Below the pieces are notes generated by a model. The model was given only the letters and a program-made list of their open reading frames with translations, was not told where the DNA came from and did no database searches. Shown here one piece after another: positions 27,565 through 30,827 of a stretch of DNA of 30,827 nt. The stretch spans positions 1-30,827 of the forward strand of contig JANSLP010000367.1 of assembly GCA_029298735.1 (NCBI GenBank), given 5' to 3'. Made by a program: the position numbers and the translations under genes. How positions within the stretch are numbered: position 1 is the stretch's first letter; every line of letters starts with the position of its first letter. The DNA is from Ophiostoma sp. CBS 140.51. Lineage: Eukaryota > Ascomycota > Sordariomycetes > Ophiostomatales > Ophiostomataceae.

Positions 27565-28729
27565 CTAGACCTGCTCGAACCGCCAGGCACCTTTTAAACG
27601 AGTATCGCTCCCTGATGACAAGCGTTCCATGGGCCGCAGCTCAAGATCAGAACCAAAGTCACCATCACCACTGCCATGGCCACCATGGCTACCATGGCCA
27701 CCATTTTGCTGGCCCACTCTATTCCCATCTCCTCTTCTTGTATCTCCCCTCGACTGGTTGCCTGTCCGCGTCCTTACAAACGACGGCCGTGTCCCACCTG
27801 GTGCACCAGACTCTCCACCCGTCCTTGATGTCCCGTAGGCTGACGAAAAGAACTTGATCTTGCGGAACAACGGTGTCAGTGTGGCCAGCGACGACGCCGT
27901 CAGGGCAATGCCAATCTCCAGTGTGCTCCAGATGGCCAGGTCGGTAAAGTTGTACAAGAAATCGGGGCGGTCCAGGATGCCGTCGGCGAAAGGAATACGG
28001 ACAATCGTGGCGACGGATGCCACCGAACCCAGGGCCAGGACAGCGCACACAGAAATCTTTTTCCGGCGCTCCATCTTGGCCTGCCACACGAGGTAGGACG
28101 GCAGGACGGCCAACGTCCAGTCGGCCACGACATTCAAAAATGCGGCGACGTAGGTCGTGACAGTCGCAAAGGACGTGGCGTTGCACTGGGCACCGGTAGC
28201 CGGGCGCGGTGGGTCGGCATACCGGTTCCACTGGTACTCAATGGGCCGGCAGGAAAAGACGTCGAAAAAGACAAACATGATGTTGAAGACGGTGACGAGG
28301 CCCAGAATGACCCAGATGGTGATTTTCTGCCAGCGGCGGTGGGAGCAGATCCTGAGGAGAAAAAGGCCGACGACGTACTTGGACGAAGTGGAAATGACAA
28401 TGTAGAGCAGTGAGCCGATCCACCGCCAGAGGACAGCATGCACGCGGGATTCGGGCGGGACGTCGACGACATGTTGGCCGACGCCGTAGTGGACGCTGGT
28501 CAGACCAGCAGCGGTGTAGATACAGTAAAGGAGCTGGTGTGTGAGAGAAGAAACAAACAGAGACACAAGAGGCGTGATGGCTTACCAACGAGATAACGGC
28601 GAGCCAGTCTTCAATGTAGAAGCGCTTGAGGAGGACGCCCATGGAGTAGCAGCGCAGAATGGTCGACACGGTGCTCAGAACCAGTAAGGCAATGAGAATA
28701 GCTGCAAGCTGTGGTCCACGATCGTCCAT
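27565..28729 (-). CDS. Rhodopsin-like seven-transmembrane protein (PTH11/SAT4-type)
   Basis: Two exons (28729-28586 and 28533-27565) across a 52-bp intron (GTAAGC...CCAG) give 370 aa; the junction is in phase 0. Helix 1 is at about 8-25. Then follow the conserved DW after it (EDWLAVISL), a charged HRRWQK turn, FFDVFSCRPIEYQWNR, and the ADWTLAVLPSYLVWQAKM segment before KKI. All are typical of the fungal rhodopsin domain (PF20684 group) in SAT4/PTH11-like proteins. There is no CFEM domain. Such proteins are thought to sense surface or small-molecule cues or to act as membrane partners of biosynthetic clusters; ligands are mostly unknown. The cytoplasmic tail (about 270-370) is Gly/Arg/Ser-rich and holds a GGHGSHGGHG stretch, a potential metal-binding run. 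This is the promoter-proximal member of a same-strand pair with the HNH gene. Confidence 0.85.
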
Positions 28730-30713
28730 GGTGACGGCTGACAGGTTAAAGCGCACTCGTAATCGAAGAATATCGGCGTGCAGAGGTGAAGATGGTATGT
28801 TGCTGGCGAAATACGGCCATCGACATCAACGACCCAAGAGAATGTCAGTGCCAAGCATGCAGAAGGATTCCTCTCGTCGCTACATATACAACAACCGAGA
28901 TGAACAAGGCAGTGAAAAGACAGCAGAATGCCAGAAAAATACAGAAAAGAGCACAGAAGGAGCATTTGCCGTTTTTCAACCCCTCCTCCGGGTGCCGACT
29001 ACGCGGCCATTCTACAATGATACACTTCTAAAACGGGTGCGCACCATCCCCGATTCATCCTTCAAGAGATGGAAATGGGTTTCAATGTGATAATTGTGAC
29101 AAGATCGATTAACTGCATCCCCTCCTCTACTCTGTATCCCCTCTCAATTTGTCTTCTTTTAGGCTCGCTTGCATGGAAGAATCGGCACAGAAAATGCATC
29201 GTTCAGGGGAGAACGAGGAAGAGGAGGAGAGAGGAGGCGTGGTTCAAGTGTCAAGTGTGCAGTAGTCTGTGTTCGTGGCGTTTTTGAAATTCTTCTATTT
29301 GTTCTAGTCTCTATTGCCAGTGTCTATTGTCGCTATTTTCCCTCGTAGTTTCCCCTGTTGTTTTGTGTACATCGAGGCCCGTGATTGTCACATGCTTGAT
29401 CCGCACCTGGCCGCTGGGCCGTTACAGGCCGTTATGCTAGCTATGCTGGGGCCGAGAAACGTGTGTACCTAGAAACGTGAAAACGTGTACCTTCCCGACC
29501 TGGCCCTACGCCCTATTTCGCAGTAGATCCGTATTGATTTTCGATTTTCCACTTTCTTGTCAAGCGTCCTCCCGTGTAAGATCACAGAAGCGGGGCTTTG
29601 GTCCGACTGGTACCTTAGAAAGTCCAGCCGTTGGGGCGAGACACCGGTTCAGTTTCGATTTCGTTTAAATGTTTACAATGGTTTAGATACTTTGTACAAA
29701 GTCGAGCTTGCGAGGTCTACGGAGTAACAGTTGTGAGCTTCCCGTTTGGGAACGACTAACACCGCACGCACCACCCACCAGAGCCAAAAAGAAAAAGAAA
29801 AAAAAAAACAAGGAGGACAAAAAATAGGTACAAGTTTAGAAGGCTCGCCTACAGACACAACGCTAATGCCAGGAACAGCAACGGCCGGGGCCCACTAACA
29901 GCCGAGCAGCTGAAAAAGACGGAGAGAAAAGAAGAGGAGAAGATGGACGTGCGGAATTGAAAAAGAAGAAGGCAAAGAAGGTGAGCCAAGACGCACCTCG
30001 ATAATGTCCTGATCTCGATCGTGATTGTCGGTACCGGATCAAGTAATGACGGCGTATATCTTTTCTACATTGAACAATATTGTATTTGTTCTCGTTCTAG
30101 AAGAATGAGAAAAAGAAACGTGTTGATAATGAGTGATATTGTGACAGAAATTGTCAGGGCTGAAGGATGCGGTGGAGATGCAGTGGCAAGAGGCGTTGAA
30201 CCAATGTGGAAGGTCACGTGGAATTGTACAGCAAAACGAGGGCAAAACAACGAGAATTGACCGAGTAGATGCCCGGCAGAAACGACAAGTTACAGAGTTG
30301 CAGGTGGCGTTTTTACTTTCTTTGCATTTTATGCAGCCGAGAGATGCCAAACGGGCCTTCTTTCAGGGGCACTCTGTCTGGAAACCCTGCTGTAGAACGG
30401 CGACCTTTTCTGCTCATCCTTCATGTAAGTCAATACGAGCATTCTCTGCCAATGGATGTAAAATCGAGTCTTCATCGGTATGGTCGGTGCTTACAGGCCC
30501 GAATTGACTCTTGAGACTTATGTAAGTTGAAAACAATACGGCACGACACGAGCCGGAGTTGTATGCGCTTTGGGCTTAAAGTATGAATGAAATGAAGTTC
30601 GTTTGTAAGTGGCCTTCAGTGACTTCAATGGGTATGTGTATTTAGGTAATCACAGCCTAAATTTTCCAAATAACACCGTTGAAGACAGGGTCTTGTCTCC
30701 TCCTTTTAATTAT
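28730..30713. other. Long intergenic region upstream of the receptor gene
   Basis: About 2 kb with no convincing coding frame. It shows an A-rich tract (29785-29810) and a purine-rich stretch (about 29916-29985), which are pyrimidine tracts on the minus strand and could belong to a distant promoter or leader of the receptor gene. A CACGTG E-box lies near 30213. Isolated CGGAGT copies occur at 29720 and 30554, at the background rate. The rightmost part is the 3' UTR of the gene ending at 30714. Confidence 0.45.
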
Positions 30714-30827
30714 TTACATGCTATTGGGGTTGTGGCTGCCCGCCGCGGGTGTGTTGACAAGACCGGCCGTCGACGTGTGTGGTGTGCTGGGCGCACCGCC
30801 GTTGGTCGTGTTGCCGTTTGCGTTGTT
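30714..30827 (-). CDS. C-terminal tail of a gene cut by the window edge
   Basis: On the minus strand an open frame enters at the window edge and reads 37 codons rich in Asn, Gly, Thr, Ser and Pro (NNANGNTTNGG... to HNPNSM) before TAA at 30716-30714. The codon usage is strongly C-ending, like the other genes here, and AT-rich 3' UTR-like sequence follows. This low-complexity tail resembles those of large regulators or signalling proteins, but nothing identifies the family. Confidence 0.5.
   Translation of the reverse strand, partial: NNANGNTTNGGAPSTPHTSTAGLVNTPAAGSHNPNSM

Noticed and set aside
30039..30350. A 103-codon cysteine-rich minus-strand frame, considered as a small secreted protein
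   Set aside because: No signal peptide, irregular cysteine spacing, no promoter; probably chance.

Overview
The window is a gene-dense stretch of a filamentous ascomycete genome, most likely Sordariomycete-like. This rests on short GT-AG introns (52-109 bp), pyrimidine- or CA-rich 5' leaders, C-ending codons, and typical filamentous-fungal families: a HET-domain protein, a Zn2Cys6 regulator, an RTA1-type membrane protein, a rhodopsin-like/PTH11-type receptor and a fungal HNH protein. The species cannot be named from the sequence. No transposon, rRNA, tRNA or CRISPR was found.

Layout. 1-966: a promoter/leader with an orphan first exon (64-88) and decayed-looking DNA. 967-2592: a secreted Ala/Thr/Pro/Gly-rich protein. 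2593-5099: a 2.5 kb gene-poor stretch. 5100-6284: an RTA1-family 7-TM protein. 6705-7904 (-): a CAD-type zinc alcohol dehydrogenase with an 11-nt microexon. 9109-11823: a Zn2Cys6 transcription factor divergent from it. 12554-13687 (-): an alpha/beta hydrolase, divergent from an MFS sugar transporter (14417-15946). 16820-17554: a DJ-1/Hsp31-type glyoxalase III-like protein. 18154-19719: a cytochrome P450, convergent with a membrane-anchored 3-beta-HSD/Erg26-like dehydrogenase (20152-21775, -). 23539-25962: a HET protein. 26023-27181 (-): an HNH protein. 27565-28729 (-): a rhodopsin-like receptor. 30714-30827 (-): the tail of a gene that leaves the window.

The most interesting signal is regulatory. 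The hexamer ACTCCG/CGGAGT occurs 16 times in two intergenic clusters totalling about 750 bp (8391-8827 and 16190-16503). By my hand count it occurs only about 17 times in the other 30 kb, which is close to chance. Several copies form a longer inverted repeat, CGGAnnCACTCCG (CGG-N7-CCG), the architecture expected of a dimeric Zn2Cys6 regulator. Near-identical 13-mers lie in the divergent dehydrogenase/regulator promoter, just before the sugar transporter ATG, and upstream of the DJ-1 gene. The simplest model is a small local regulon. The linked Zn2Cys6 protein would control itself, the dehydrogenase, the hydrolase/transporter pair and the DJ-1 protein, perhaps for uptake of a compound and handling of reactive aldehydes or dicarbonyls. 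The element pattern is seen directly; the regulator assignment and pathway are inference.
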